A stretch of DNA of 64,000 bases, taken from positions 1 through 64,000 of the forward strand of contig JAOJBP010000003.1 in the NCBI GenBank assembly GCA_028228555.1, read 5' to 3'. Shown here piece by piece: positions 53,357-63,687 of this stretch. The notes under the pieces are model-generated. The model made no database searches. It worked only from the letters and a program-made list of their open reading frames with translations, and was not told the origin of the DNA. This DNA is from Candidatus Thioglobus sp. Lineage in GTDB: Bacteria > Pseudomonadota > Gammaproteobacteria > PS1 > Pseudothioglobaceae. A program made the translations under genes and the position numbers. Within the stretch, counting starts at the first letter, position 1; each line of letters opens with the position of its first letter.

Positions 53357-55480
53357 TTATAAAGATAGCTCAGCTAATCTTTTTTGTCGATACTCTTTCA
53401 AAGTTGATTCGGTATAACCGTTTGGCTCATTCACACCTCTATAAACTAAAGATAGTGCTGCATTAAATGCCATTCCATTATAGCTTGGTGCCATATTTTG
53501 ATACAGTGGATCATGTGCATTTTGTGCATCTACAACGAGTGCCATCTCTTTAAATACTTGCTTTATTTGCGCCTTACTGCAAATCTCATGATGCAGCCAA
53601 TTAGCCATATGCTGGCTTGAAATCCTTAGCGTCGCCCTATCCTCCATTAGCCCTACTTGATCAATGTCCATAACTTTTGAACAGCCTACACCTTGATCAA
53701 TCCAACGCACCACATAACCTAAGATACTTTGAGCATTGTTATTCAGTTCTGTCTTAATCTCATCCATGCTTAAAGTGCTGGTGGAGTCTAATATTGGAGC
53801 AAGCAATAAATCATGCTCATCAGTTTCCAGATGCTTTTTCATTAATTGTTGCTGTCTAGCGAAAACATCAAATCGATGATAATGTGTCGCATGCAAGGTA
53901 GCAGCTGTTGGCGAAGGCACCCAGGCACAATTAGCACCTGCTTCTAAATGGCTAAGCTTACTCCCAAGCATTTCACGCATTTGATCAGGTTGTGCCCACA
54001 TACCTTTACCAATTTGTGCTTTTTTATACATGCCACAATCTAAACCAACTTGAACATTTAAAATCTCATAAGCTTTAATCCATGGCTGATTTTTAATTTT
54101 CGCCTTAGGGAGCATAACTCCAGCTTGCATGCTGGTGTGTATCTCATCACCAGTGCGGTCAAGAAAACCTGTATTAATAAAAATTACCCGTTTAGCTGCT
54201 GCTTTAATACATGCTGCTAGGTTAACGCTTGTACGGCGCTCTTCATCCATAATGCCAATTTTAATTGTATTAGCTTTAAGTCCAAGAGCCTGCTCAACCC
54301 TTCCAAACAGCTTAACACTAAACGCCACTTCATCAGGGCCATGCATTTTAGGTTTAACAATATAAACATTGCCTTTTTTTGAATTAGCGCCTAAACGCTG
54401 AATATCATGCAGAGCGATTAACGTTGTTATTAATGCATCTAAAATACCTTCTGGCACTTCTTGATTATCTGGAGTTTTGATTAAATCAGTTAGCATATGG
54501 TGCCCAACATTACGAACCAACATCAAACTACTTCCTGACAAAGTACCAGGCTTGCCTTTTGTATTTGTATAGCTTTTGTCTGAATTTACTCTTCTTACAA
54601 CTGACTTCTCGCCTTTGTTAAATTTAATCTCTAAATCACGCTTCATTAGCCCTAAAAAGTTACGATAGGCATTAATTTTTTCTTCGCTAGAAACCGTAGC
54701 AACTGAATCTTCAAAATCAATAATAGTTGTTAATGCTGACTCCAAAAAGACATCTTGAATGCCTTTAGTGTCTGTATTGATAACTAGTTCGATATGCAGA
54801 TTATGGTGTTGAATTAAAATACTATGATCGGTACTACCAACAAAACTGTCTGAGTTTTTTAGCTGAGTTGTGCTCTTATCATTTAATGTAAATACTGGTT
54901 CATTTGAGTTATTATCAATAGAAATAACTTGATCATAAGAGCCCGAACTTAGCGGAATTGCCTCGTCTAAAAAAGTGTTACTCCAGCTGATGACTTGAGC
55001 GGCACGCTCGTCACCCTTGATTTTTCTATCGATAACATCACTACCATACAAGGTGTCATACAAGCTACCCCAGCGTGCATTAAGAGCGTTAAGCGCAAAA
55101 CGAGCACTGGAAATAGGTACCACTAATTGTGGTCCAGCTATTTTAGCAATCTCATCATCGACCTGATCTAGCTCAAGCTCGAAAGGGGTTGGTTTAGGTG
55201 ATAGATAACCAATTTCTTCTAAGAATATTTTATAAGCTTGTAAATCAAATGGTCCAGTATTATCCTTATGCCACTTATCAATTTGAGATTGTAGCTTATC
55301 GCGTTGAAGCAATAAATCTTGATTTTCCTGAGTTAACTCGGAAACAATCGTTAATAATTTAGAGAAAAATTCATCTACCTTAATATCCAAACCCGGAAGA
55401 ACTTCTTGCTCTATAAACTGATACAAGTTACGATCAACTTGGTAATCTGCTAAATTTTTATATCCTTCAACTAAAATCAT
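53357..55480 (-). CDS. glcB: Malate synthase G
   Basis: The enzyme joins glyoxylate and acetyl-CoA to malate, completing the glyoxylate shunt. The 707-residue length and the isoform G pattern are clear: IIDFEDSVATVSSEEKI, VYIVKPKMHGPDEVAF, GIMDEERRTSVNLAACI, FINTGFLDRTGDEIHTSM and GANCAWVPSPTAATLHATHYH. Isoform G (single long chain) rather than the shorter isoform A is used here. It overlaps the RraA-like gene by 4 bases. Confidence 0.96.
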   Translation of the reverse strand: MILVEGYKNLADYQVDRNLYQFIEQEVLPGLDIKVDEFFSKLLTIVSELTQENQDLLLQRDKLQSQIDKWHKDNTGPFDLQAYKIFLEEIGYLSPKPTPFELELDQVDDEIAKIAGPQLVVPISSARFALNALNARWGSLYDTLYGSDVIDRKIKGDERAAQVISWSNTFLDEAIPLSSGSYDQVISIDNNSNEPVFTLNDKSTTQLKNSDSFVGSTDHSILIQHHNLHIELVINTDTKGIQDVFLESALTTIIDFEDSVATVSSEEKINAYRNFLGLMKRDLEIKFNKGEKSVVRRVNSDKSYTNTKGKPGTLSGSSLMLVRNVGHHMLTDLIKTPDNQEVPEGILDALITTLIALHDIQRLGANSKKGNVYIVKPKMHGPDEVAFSVKLFGRVEQALGLKANTIKIGIMDEERRTSVNLAACIKAAAKRVIFINTGFLDRTGDEIHTSMQAGVMLPKAKIKNQPWIKAYEILNVQVGLDCGMYKKAQIGKGMWAQPDQMREMLGSKLSHLEAGANCAWVPSPTAATLHATHYHRFDVFARQQQLMKKHLETDEHDLLLAPILDSTSTLSMDEIKTELNNNAQSILGYVVRWIDQGVGCSKVMDIDQVGLMEDRATLRISSQHMANWLHHEICSKAQIKQVFKEMALVVDAQNAHDPLYQNMAPSYNGMAFNAALSLVYRGVNEPNGYTESTLKEYRQKRLAELSL

Positions 55481-55950
55481 ACTAACTCCTTCACAATAAT
55501 AACGCCATCTTGATCGGCATACAAATAATCCCCAGGGACAAAATTAACGCCAGAAAAACTTAAATTAAGACCCTTCTCTCCGACGCCCTTCTTAATACTT
55601 TTCAAAGGGTGCGTGCCCAAAGCACGAACCCCAATTAACATTTTATTAATCATCTCAGAATCTCTGATCAAGCCATAAATAATAATGCCAGACCAATTAT
55701 TTTTAACTGCTTTGGCAGCGAGCTGATCTCCCAACATGGCACAACGTTTTGAACCACCTGCATCTACCACTAAAACACCACCCTGGCCATCAGTATCAAG
55801 CAGCTCTCTCACTAAAGAATTATCTTCAAAACACTTAATAGTATGGATAACACCAGAAAAATCGATCTTGGCACCATAACCATTATAAATAGGCTCCAAA
55901 TACTGGACATTAGGATGGAGTTGGTCTGAAATATCGCTGGTTTTTTGCAT
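55477..55950 (-). CDS. rraA: RraA family protein
   Basis: The 157-residue protein has the RraA/HMG-aldolase fold with VVDAGGSKRCAMLGDQLAAKA and YGLIRDSEMI. The Gly-Asp-x-Leu and Arg-Asp pair corresponds to the metal-binding site of the aldolase branch. RraA proper inhibits RNase E; other members are 4-hydroxy-4-methyl-2-oxoglutarate/oxaloacetate-decarboxylating aldolases. The location between aceK and glcB might favour a metabolic role, but this is inference. Confidence 0.85.
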   Translation of the reverse strand: MQKTSDISDQLHPNVQYLEPIYNGYGAKIDFSGVIHTIKCFEDNSLVRELLDTDGQGGVLVVDAGGSKRCAMLGDQLAAKAVKNNWSGIIIYGLIRDSEMINKMLIGVRALGTHPLKSIKKGVGEKGLNLSFSGVNFVPGDYLYADQDGVIIVKELV

Positions 55951-55955
55951 ATAAG

Positions 55956-57710
55956 TTAGGCGGATTGTGAATAAATTTGGGACATTCTGAATCTTTGTCG
56001 ATACGGGTAATAATCAATAATCTTGCCATTTTGAATATTATCTTGTACAGATTTCCAATAATCAGCACTTAGTAATTTGTCATAGGATTTGGCAAAAATT
56101 TGCTTACTATCATTTTGACTAAACATAAATAGTTTAAATTCTTCAGGAAAAACATCTTCTGGGCCAACGTAATACCAAGGTTCAGCAGCCATTTCATCCT
56201 CTTCATGTCGTGCATCTGGAATTTTTCTGAATACAGGTTTATCCATGGTGGTGATTTCATCATAGTCATAAAATACAACACGATTTTGTCGAGTAACACC
56301 AAAATTTTTAGTGAGCATATCACCTGGAAAAATATCTGCATTAATCAACTCATCAATTGCCCTTCCATAATCATTAACAATGTGCTTAAGATCTTCTTTA
56401 TTAGCATTTTGGATATATAAATTAAGCGGAATCATTTTATTTTCCATATACAAATGCTTAATAATAAGTAAGTCACCCTCAATAGTGATATTTGATCCAA
56501 CCTTTAATTTTAACTCATTGAGTAGATCTTCATCCAAATCACGAATAGGAAAGGCAACATTTGAAAACTCCCATGTGTCTGCTAAACGACCAACCTTACA
56601 ATGATTTTTAACAAAGAAATATTTATCTTTAACTTGTTGCTTGGTGGCAGTTTTAGGTGGGGAAAAATTATCATTAATTACTTTAAACACATAAGGAAAC
56701 ATCGGAAAAGTAAAGACAGTCATCACCATACCTTTAATACCAGGAGCAAGAATTAGCTTTTCGCCGGTACTACGAGAATATTTCAAAAACCTTCGATATA
56801 ACAAAGTTTTTCCATGCTTATGCAGACCAATAGAGCTATAAAGCTCAGCTTTAGTCTTGCCTGGAAGGAGTGTTTTTAAAAAATCAACAACAGCTGCAGG
56901 ATAATCTGTATCAATAAAAAAGTATGCCCTAGAAAAGCTAAAAACTGTGGATATATTGGCAACATCAGTCAACAATGCATCAACATATATTCCTGTTTTT
57001 TCATCATTTAATAGGGCTATTAATACAGGTCGAACTTGACTATTTTTTAATACAACCTGACCGACGATATAGGCAGCTTTTCTTCTAAAAAAGGTACTTT
57101 TAACCAATTGCAATTCAAACTCTTCATCTTCCGATAAATTTAATTGTTTAACAAATTGCATTTTTAGCCGCGACATATCGCGATCTAAATTTTGATAGGG
57201 CGTATCAAAGTCTAGTTTTAAAAAACTTGCTTGCAGTGTTTGCTCTAATTGATGAGTTTTAATATAGTGACTAACTATAATTGGATCATCCATATCAATA
57301 AAAGTAGTTGATATGGATGGCTTAACAAAAATAAAATTATTTTTATAAAAACGCTTATCAAACAATAAACAAAAAACTGAGTTATAGAACGTTTCAGCTA
57401 ATTCTGGCTGCTTATAATTTAACGTTAAACTAATATAAGCAAGCTTAGTGTTTATCCAAACCTGTTCATCAAACATTTCTGTATTGAGCTCTTTTTTAAG
57501 CTCAAGACAGAAATGTTTGACTTGCTGATCATAAAAATAAAGGCGAGCCTTATAATCATCTAGTAATTGCTGCCATTCGCAGTGATCAAATCTAGATTTA
57601 GCTTGCACAGAGGCCTGTTGAAAAGCACGATAATGCCTCTCAAAGCCCGCCAATATTTTTTTGGAAGTCGCTTCAGAAAGATTGCTTGATTGCGTGCTCA
57701 ATTCTGTCAT
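55956..57710 (-). CDS. aceK: Isocitrate dehydrogenase kinase/phosphatase
   Basis: AceK phosphorylates and dephosphorylates isocitrate dehydrogenase, directing isocitrate to isocitrate lyase. The 584-residue protein has the regulatory N-terminal half and the ATP-binding region APGIKGMVMTVFTFPMFPYV. The kinase-like block GDMLTKNFGVTRQNRVVFYDYDE contains the catalytic Asp/Asn. Presence of AceK implies a phosphorylation-controlled IDH in this organism. It follows aceA by 69 bases, and a weak copy of the palindrome lies in between. Confidence 0.96.
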   Translation of the reverse strand: MTELSTQSSNLSEATSKKILAGFERHYRAFQQASVQAKSRFDHCEWQQLLDDYKARLYFYDQQVKHFCLELKKELNTEMFDEQVWINTKLAYISLTLNYKQPELAETFYNSVFCLLFDKRFYKNNFIFVKPSISTTFIDMDDPIIVSHYIKTHQLEQTLQASFLKLDFDTPYQNLDRDMSRLKMQFVKQLNLSEDEEFELQLVKSTFFRRKAAYIVGQVVLKNSQVRPVLIALLNDEKTGIYVDALLTDVANISTVFSFSRAYFFIDTDYPAAVVDFLKTLLPGKTKAELYSSIGLHKHGKTLLYRRFLKYSRSTGEKLILAPGIKGMVMTVFTFPMFPYVFKVINDNFSPPKTATKQQVKDKYFFVKNHCKVGRLADTWEFSNVAFPIRDLDEDLLNELKLKVGSNITIEGDLLIIKHLYMENKMIPLNLYIQNANKEDLKHIVNDYGRAIDELINADIFPGDMLTKNFGVTRQNRVVFYDYDEITTMDKPVFRKIPDARHEEDEMAAEPWYYVGPEDVFPEEFKLFMFSQNDSKQIFAKSYDKLLSADYWKSVQDNIQNGKIIDYYPYRQRFRMSQIYSQSA

Positions 57711-57735
57711 ATCACTTCATAAAGTAGTTAGCTTA

Positions 57736-57750
57736 TATCATAGTATAAAC
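57736..57750. promoter_or_regulatory. Weak IclR-like palindrome match upstream of aceK
   Basis: TATCATAGTATAAAC agrees with TTTCATAATATGAAA at 11 of 15 positions. It lies 26 bases upstream of the aceK start. In such AT-rich DNA this match alone is weak; it is listed because the genes on both sides are controlled together. Confidence 0.2.
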
Positions 57751-57779
57751 CAACCAACTTTATCAAAAAATATCAAGCT

Positions 57780-59084
57780 TTAGAACTGCTCTTCTTCAGT
57801 TGAACCTGTTAATGCTGTCACTGATGATTGACCACCCTGAATAACTGTTGTTACATCATCAAAGTAACCTGCACCAACTTCTTGTTGATGTGATGCAAAA
57901 GTATACCCTTTGTCTGCTGCTGCAAATTCTGGCTCTTGAACCTTCTCTACGTAATGTTTCATGCCTTCGCCTTTAGCATATTCGTGTGCTAAATCGAACA
58001 TGTTGTACCACATATTGTGAATACCAGCTAACGTAATAAATTGATACTTATAACCCATTGCAGCAATATCTTCTTGGAAAGAAGCAATTTGAGAATCACT
58101 TAAGTTTTTCTTCCAATTGAACGATGGTGAACAGTTGTATGCTAATAATTGATTTGGATTTTCAGCTAAAACCGCTTCTGCAAATTCTCTCGCAAAACCT
58201 AAATCTGGTTTGCCAGTTTCACACCAAACTAAATCAGCATATGGTGCATAAGAAACACCACGAGAAATAGCTTGATCAAGACCGTTTTTAACTACATAAA
58301 ATCCTTCTGGAGTGCGCTCACCAGTAACAAATGGCTCGTCAATTGGATCTACATCTGAAGTAATTAATGTTGCTGCTTCTGCATCCGTACGTGCTAGTAA
58401 CACTGTTGGTACACCCATTACATCAGAGGCCAATCTCGCAGCATTTAATTTTTCAATCGCATCTCTAGTTGGTACTAATACCTTACCACCCATATGGCCA
58501 CATTTTTTAACAGAAGCCAATTGGTCTTCAAAATGTACACCTGATGCACCAGCAGTAATCATATTTTTCATTAATTCATATGCGTTCAGTACACCACCGA
58601 AACCTGCTTCAGCATCTGCCACAATTGGTAAAAAATAATCAACAAAGCCCTTATCTCCAGGATTCATACCTTTAGCATGTTGAATTTCATCTGCGCGTTT
58701 AAATGTATTGTTGATACGACGCACCATTGTTGGTACAGAATCGTAAGCATATAAAGACTGGTCCGGATACATAGTTTCTGATGTATTACCATCAGCAGCC
58801 ACTTGCCAACCTGATAAATAAATAGCCTCAATACCTGCTTTAGCTTGTTGCATAGCTTGACCACCAGTAATAGCACCCATACAGTTAACATAGCCTTTTT
58901 TAGAGCTGCCGTTAATTAAGTTCCATAATTGATCAGCACCATCTTTGGCATGTGTATATTCAATAGGCTTAGATCCGCGAAGTCGTATAACATCTTCAGC
59001 GCTATAGTTACGCTTAACGTCTTTCCAACGTGAATTCTCAGCCCAATCCTTTTCTAATGCTTTAATTTGATCTTGTCTGCTCAT
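57780..59084 (-). CDS. aceA: Isocitrate lyase
   Basis: AceA splits isocitrate into glyoxylate and succinate. The 434-residue protein has the signature KKCGHMGG with catalytic Cys195, the metal-binding [23 protein letters not shown] and the [11 protein letters not shown] segment. It is the short proteobacterial form (E. coli 434 residues). It is divergent from the IclR-type regulator across a 178-base gap with several palindromic sites. Confidence 0.97.
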   Translation of the reverse strand: MSRQDQIKALEKDWAENSRWKDVKRNYSAEDVIRLRGSKPIEYTHAKDGADQLWNLINGSSKKGYVNCMGAITGGQAMQQAKAGIEAIYLSGWQVAADGNTSETMYPDQSLYAYDSVPTMVRRINNTFKRADEIQHAKGMNPGDKGFVDYFLPIVADAEAGFGGVLNAYELMKNMITAGASGVHFEDQLASVKKCGHMGGKVLVPTRDAIEKLNAARLASDVMGVPTVLLARTDAEAATLITSDVDPIDEPFVTGERTPEGFYVVKNGLDQAISRGVSYAPYADLVWCETGKPDLGFAREFAEAVLAENPNQLLAYNCSPSFNWKKNLSDSQIASFQEDIAAMGYKYQFITLAGIHNMWYNMFDLAHEYAKGEGMKHYVEKVQEPEFAAADKGYTFASHQQEVGAGYFDDVTTVIQGGQSSVTALTGSTEEEQF

Positions 59085-59181
59085 AGTATTTTCCTCTTTA
59101 TGGATTATTATTTAATTACTTTTTTTTACTTGAATTAATGATACTGTTTTTTTTTCTTTTATTTCATTATATAATATGTTT

Positions 59182-59256
59182 TTTCATAATATGAAATATA
59201 TCTTTCTATATAAATTTTAATTTCATAATATAATGTCATTTTTTTATAATACGAAA
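59182..59256. promoter_or_regulatory. Operator array between aceA and iclR-like gene
   Basis: A perfect 15-bp palindrome TTTCATAATATGAAA lies at 59182-59196. TTTCATAATATAATG (59221-59235) matches its left 11 bases, and TTTTATAATACGAAA (59242-59256) matches it at 13 of 15. The second and third begin 21 bases apart, two helical turns. A further partial form (TTTCATTATATAATA) begins at 59162. The last site ends 6 bases before the regulator start, suggesting autoregulation. Confidence 0.6.
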
Positions 59257-59262
59257 TAAGTT

Positions 59263-59958
59263 ATGTTATCAAATTCTCTGAATCCGGAAAAGAAAGTAAC
59301 TGCTATTGAAAAAAGTTTAATTATTATGTCAATCTTTTCGATGGAAAAACCTTCCTTAAGCCTTAAAGAAATTTGTGATCAAGTTGGTTTTAACGCATCA
59401 ACTACATACAGAATATTGCATACCTTATCAGAATATGGATACATTATTAGAACAGCTGATAAAAACTACTGCATTGGCACAACACCTTTATCTCTAAGTG
59501 CGATCTATCAAAAAACTAACCAATTAACGCAAATTAGTCCTATTGTTGATCATATTAGAGATATGACTAACGAAACGGCATCATTTTTTATTCAACAAGA
59601 TAATGAGAGAATTTGCTTATATCGTGCACATTCGCGTGATGAAATTAGGCACAATATCGATGTAGGAACACAACTAGAACTTAATCGTGGCGCCTCAGGT
59701 AGGGTTATTTTGGCTTATGGTCAGCGCTTACAAGATAAGAGTGGCTATTTTAAAAATATCCGCGATAAAGGTTATTATCTGTCAGTAGATGAACACAATG
59801 CTGCTTTATTTGCTGTAGCTAAGCCTATTATGTCTGAAAGTGGACATCTTATTGGCGCTCTCACAATATCAGGACCAATAAGTCGTTTCAATGAAGAAAA
59901 AATTCAATCCTTTTTAGACTTATTAGCCGAACAAATTGAAAAAGTAAAAATTCTTTAA
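59263..59958 (+). CDS. IclR family transcriptional regulator
   Basis: The 231-residue protein has an N-terminal winged HTH (about 10-75: VTAIEKSLIIMSIFSMEKPS, LKEICDQVGFNASTTYRILH). An effector-binding domain with the IclR features LELNRGASGRVILAYG and AVAKPIMSESGHLIGALTISGP follows. IclR proteins that neighbour aceA control the glyoxylate shunt in response to glyoxylate or pyruvate. It is divergent from aceA and likely controls it, itself and perhaps gcvP through the shared palindrome. Confidence 0.93.
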   Translation: MLSNSLNPEKKVTAIEKSLIIMSIFSMEKPSLSLKEICDQVGFNASTTYRILHTLSEYGYIIRTADKNYCIGTTPLSLSAIYQKTNQLTQISPIVDHIRDMTNETASFFIQQDNERICLYRAHSRDEIRHNIDVGTQLELNRGASGRVILAYGQRLQDKSGYFKNIRDKGYYLSVDEHNAALFAVAKPIMSESGHLIGALTISGPISRFNEEKIQSFLDLLAEQIEKVKIL

Positions 59959-59966
59959 GCGTTTAT

Positions 59967-60443
59967 TTAAAGATACTTAACCGTTAAGATTTCATAAATA
60001 ATATCACCTCTAGGGGCTTTTACAGTGACCTCATCGCCCTCTTCATTGCCCATTAGTGCGCTAGCAATAGGGGAATGACAAGAGATTTTATTCTGAGCTA
60101 TATCAGCCTCATCTTCGCCAACAATTTGATAAGTAATTTCACTATCGTCTTCGACATTCATTAGACTGACTGTTGTTCCAAATACACAGCGGCCATTTTG
60201 AACAAGCTTACTAACGTCAATAATCTGCATACGAGATAGCTTTGATTCAATCTCTTTAATTCTACCTTCACAAAAGCTTTGCTCTTCTTTTGCCGCATGA
60301 TACTCTGCATTTTCTTTCAAGTCACCATGTGCTCGAGCAGTGGCAATATCTTCAACAATACGAAAACGAGTAACATCTTTAAGCTTTAAAAGTTCAGCTT
60401 CCAATGCTTTTGCACCGCCTACTGTCATTGGAATACTTTCCAT
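59967..60443 (-). CDS. greA: Transcription elongation factor GreA
   Basis: GreA rescues backtracked RNA polymerase by stimulating transcript cleavage. The 158-residue protein has the coiled coil with [23 protein letters not shown] at the tip (acidic Asp/Glu residues) and the C-terminal FKBP-like domain with [25 protein letters not shown]. It follows carB by 12 bases, the standard carAB-greA order. Confidence 0.97.
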   Translation of the reverse strand: MESIPMTVGGAKALEAELLKLKDVTRFRIVEDIATARAHGDLKENAEYHAAKEEQSFCEGRIKEIESKLSRMQIIDVSKLVQNGRCVFGTTVSLMNVEDDSEITYQIVGEDEADIAQNKISCHSPIASALMGNEEGDEVTVKAPRGDIIYEILTVKYL

Positions 60444-60455
60444 AAAGTCCTTCTC

Positions 60456-63400
60456 TTAATTATTGAGAGATTGCATAGTTCTCACTGTAATCTCTTCATG
60501 CGTCTTTAAACCATCAAGCGTAGCAAATGCTGCAGCTACAGTGGTTATAAAGGCCACCTTATGAACTAAAGCTTGACAACGAATGACAGCAGCATCTTCA
60601 ATACCCTGAGTATCTTCAGTCGAATTAATAATTAAATCAATTGTATCATTTTTAATCATATCAACAATATGTGGCGATCCTTCTGATACCTTATTAATCA
60701 TTTCACACTCTAGACCTGCTTCAATTAGAGTATCTCTGTTACTGCGCGTAGCTACTAAATTAAACCCTTGATAAGATAATTTTTCACCCAAATCAACTAA
60801 GTAATCGCGATCTAGTCGTCGAAGACTGATAAAAACAGTGCCCTTTTCAGGTGCACGTGATCCAGCAGCTAATTGTGCCTTATCAAAAGCAGAGGCAAAA
60901 TCATCACCAATACCCATCACTTCACCTGTTGAACGCATTTCTGGACCTAAAATTGGATCTACGCCTAGGAACTTATTAAATGGAAATACTGCCTCTTTGA
61001 CACTGTAATGCTTAGGAATAATCTCTTTTGTAAAGTTAAGCGACTTAAGTGTTTGACCCGACATGACACGTGCAGCAATATTAGCCAATGGCACACCAAT
61101 TGCCTTAGAAACGAAAGGAACAGTTCGAGATGCTCGAGGATTAACCTCGATCACATAAATTTCTCCGTCTTGATAGGCTAGCTGAGTATTCATTAAACCA
61201 ATAACATTTAGCGCTTTAGCCATGGCAACTACCTGTTCACGCATTTGATCAAGTACACCGCTCTCTAAAGAGTAAGGTGGCAATGAACACGCAGAATCTC
61301 CAGAATGAATACCTGCTTGCTCAATATGCTGCATAATTCCGCCAATGACAACATCTTCACCATCAGAAATAACATCAATATCTACTTCAATCGCATGATC
61401 TAAGAATGAGTCAAGCAGCACTGGGGAATCATTAGAAACTTTAACTGCAGTATGCATATAGTGGTCTAGAGAATCTTTATCATAGACAATTTCCATCGCA
61501 CGACCACCTAATACATAAGATGGGCGAACCACTAATGGAAATCCAATAGCATCAGCAATATCTTGTGCTTGATCTAATGAACGTGCAGTCCCATTTAAAG
61601 GCTGCTTTAAGTCAAGCTCTTGAAGTAAAGCAGAAAAACGCTCACGATCTTCTGCTAAGTCAATTGCATCTGGACTGGTGCCAATAATTTTTGCACCGCT
61701 CTTTTCTAAAGCCTCTGCCAGTTTAAGGGGGGTTTGCCCACCATAATGAACAATAATACCATCTGGATTTTCAATATCTACTATCGCAAGAACATCTTCT
61801 AAAGTAAGCGGTTCAAAATATAGGCGATCTGAAATATCATAATCGGTTGAAACTGTCTCAGGATTACAGTTAACCATAATGGTTTCAAAGCCATCTTCAC
61901 GTAATGCTAAAGAAGCGTGGACACAACAGTAGTCAAATTCAATGCCTTGACCAATTCTATTTGGGCCACCCCCCAAAATCATAATCTTTTTCTTATCCGT
62001 TGGGTTGGCTTCACATTGTTGCTGATACGTAGAATAAAGATAGGCAGTTTGTGTGTCAAATTCAGCAGCACAACTATCAACACGCTTAAAGACTGGTTTA
62101 ATATTTAGCACCTTACGTCGTTCACGTACTGAAGATTCGTTACAATTTAACAATTGCCCAAGACGCGCATCTGAAAATCCTTTACGCTTTAAGGTAAACA
62201 TTTCGTCTGCCTCAATGTCAGTAAGGTTTGCACCATTAATCTGCATTTCTGTCGATACAAGATCTTTAATTTGTGCCAAGAACCACAGATCTACTTTAGA
62301 TAATTCAAACACCTCTTCCAAACTCATGCCCAATCTAAAAGCATCCGCAAGATAGAAAATACGCTCACCACGAGCTGTAATACACTCTGAACGAATTTTA
62401 TTACGTGCATCATCAGCACTTAAATCAACCATTGGATCAAGACCAACTTTATCAGTCTCCAGGCCTCTTATTGCCTTTTGTAAAGACTCTTGGAATGTTG
62501 AACCCATGGCCATTACTTCGCCCACTGATTTCATTTGAGTAGTTAGGCGATCGTCTGCTTTAGGGAATTTTTCGAAAGCAAAACGAGGAATTTTAGTAAC
62601 AACGTAGTCAATACTTGGTTCAAACGAAGCTGGTGTTTTCCCGCCTGTAATATCATTATCAAGTTCGTCAAGCGTATAACCTACTGCTAATTTTGCTGCA
62701 ACTTTAGCAATCGGAAAGCCAGTTGCTTTAGAGGCTAACGCTGATGAACGAGATACGCGAGGATTCATTTCAATAATAGTCAGGCGTCCATTACCAGGGT
62801 TAACTGCGAATTGCACATTTGAACCACCCGTATCAACACCAATTTCGCGCAGAACAGCCAAAGAAGCATTGCGCATAACTTGGTATTCTTTGTCCGTTAA
62901 AGTCTGTGCTGGAGCAACTGTAATGGAGTCGCCTGTATGAACGCCCATTGGATCAAAGTTCTCAATAGAACAAATAATAATACAATTGTCTTTAGTGTCT
63001 CGCACTACTTCCATTTCAAACTCTTTCCAGCCTAAGATTGACTCTTCAACCAATAGCTCATTCGTCGGTGAAAGGTCTAATCCACGCTCACAAATTTCAA
63101 CAAATTCTTCTTTGTTAAAAGCAATACCTCCCCCTGAACCACCCATCGTAAAAGAAGGTCGAATAACTGTTGGGTAGCCAACCGTCTCTTGAACAGCAAA
63201 AGCTTCTTCTAATGTATGAGCAACTGCTGCTTTAGGCATTTCCAGACCAATTTTAAGCATTGCTTCACGGAACAAATCTCGATCTTCAGCCTTATCAATC
63301 GCTTCTTTCTTGGCACCAATCATCTCAACACCATGCTTTTCTAATATACCATGACGTTCTAAATCAAGCGCACAGTTCAATGCAGTTTGACCGCCCATTG

Positions 63401-63665
63401 TTGGCAAAAGCGCATCAGGCTTTTCAATCTCAATAATTTTTTCAACTGTGCGCCATTCAATGGGCTCAATGTAAGTAGCATCCGCCATTTGCGGATCGGT
63501 CATTATGGTTGCCGGATTAGAGTTCACCAGAATAACGCGAAAACCTTCCTCTCTTAGTGCCTTACAGGCTTGTGCACCAGAATAATCAAATTCACAGGCC
63601 TGCCCAATAACAATTGGCCCGGCACCGATAATTAAAATACTTTTTAGGTCTTGTCTTTTTGGCAT
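60456..63665 (-). CDS. carB: Carbamoyl-phosphate synthase, large subunit
   Basis: CarB makes carbamoyl phosphate for arginine and pyrimidines from bicarbonate, ATP and ammonia delivered by CarA. The 1069-residue protein has two ATP-grasp halves ([18 protein letters not shown] and [18 protein letters not shown]), two [26 protein letters not shown] entry motifs and the C-terminal MGS-like allosteric domain. carA, usually immediately upstream, is absent here; an mlaA-like gene takes its place. Confidence 0.98.
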   Translation of the reverse strand: MPKRQDLKSILIIGAGPIVIGQACEFDYSGAQACKALREEGFRVILVNSNPATIMTDPQMADATYIEPIEWRTVEKIIEIEKPDALLPTMGGQTALNCALDLERHGILEKHGVEMIGAKKEAIDKAEDRDLFREAMLKIGLEMPKAAVAHTLEEAFAVQETVGYPTVIRPSFTMGGSGGGIAFNKEEFVEICERGLDLSPTNELLVEESILGWKEFEMEVVRDTKDNCIIICSIENFDPMGVHTGDSITVAPAQTLTDKEYQVMRNASLAVLREIGVDTGGSNVQFAVNPGNGRLTIIEMNPRVSRSSALASKATGFPIAKVAAKLAVGYTLDELDNDITGGKTPASFEPSIDYVVTKIPRFAFEKFPKADDRLTTQMKSVGEVMAMGSTFQESLQKAIRGLETDKVGLDPMVDLSADDARNKIRSECITARGERIFYLADAFRLGMSLEEVFELSKVDLWFLAQIKDLVSTEMQINGANLTDIEADEMFTLKRKGFSDARLGQLLNCNESSVRERRKVLNIKPVFKRVDSCAAEFDTQTAYLYSTYQQQCEANPTDKKKIMILGGGPNRIGQGIEFDYCCVHASLALREDGFETIMVNCNPETVSTDYDISDRLYFEPLTLEDVLAIVDIENPDGIIVHYGGQTPLKLAEALEKSGAKIIGTSPDAIDLAEDRERFSALLQELDLKQPLNGTARSLDQAQDIADAIGFPLVVRPSYVLGGRAMEIVYDKDSLDHYMHTAVKVSNDSPVLLDSFLDHAIEVDIDVISDGEDVVIGGIMQHIEQAGIHSGDSACSLPPYSLESGVLDQMREQVVAMAKALNVIGLMNTQLAYQDGEIYVIEVNPRASRTVPFVSKAIGVPLANIAARVMSGQTLKSLNFTKEIIPKHYSVKEAVFPFNKFLGVDPILGPEMRSTGEVMGIGDDFASAFDKAQLAAGSRAPEKGTVFISLRRLDRDYLVDLGEKLSYQGFNLVATRSNRDTLIEAGLECEMINKVSEGSPHIVDMIKNDTIDLIINSTEDTQGIEDAAVIRCQALVHKVAFITTVAAAFATLDGLKTHEEITVRTMQSLNN

Positions 63666-63687
63666 TATTCTCTAAATGTTAATTCTT

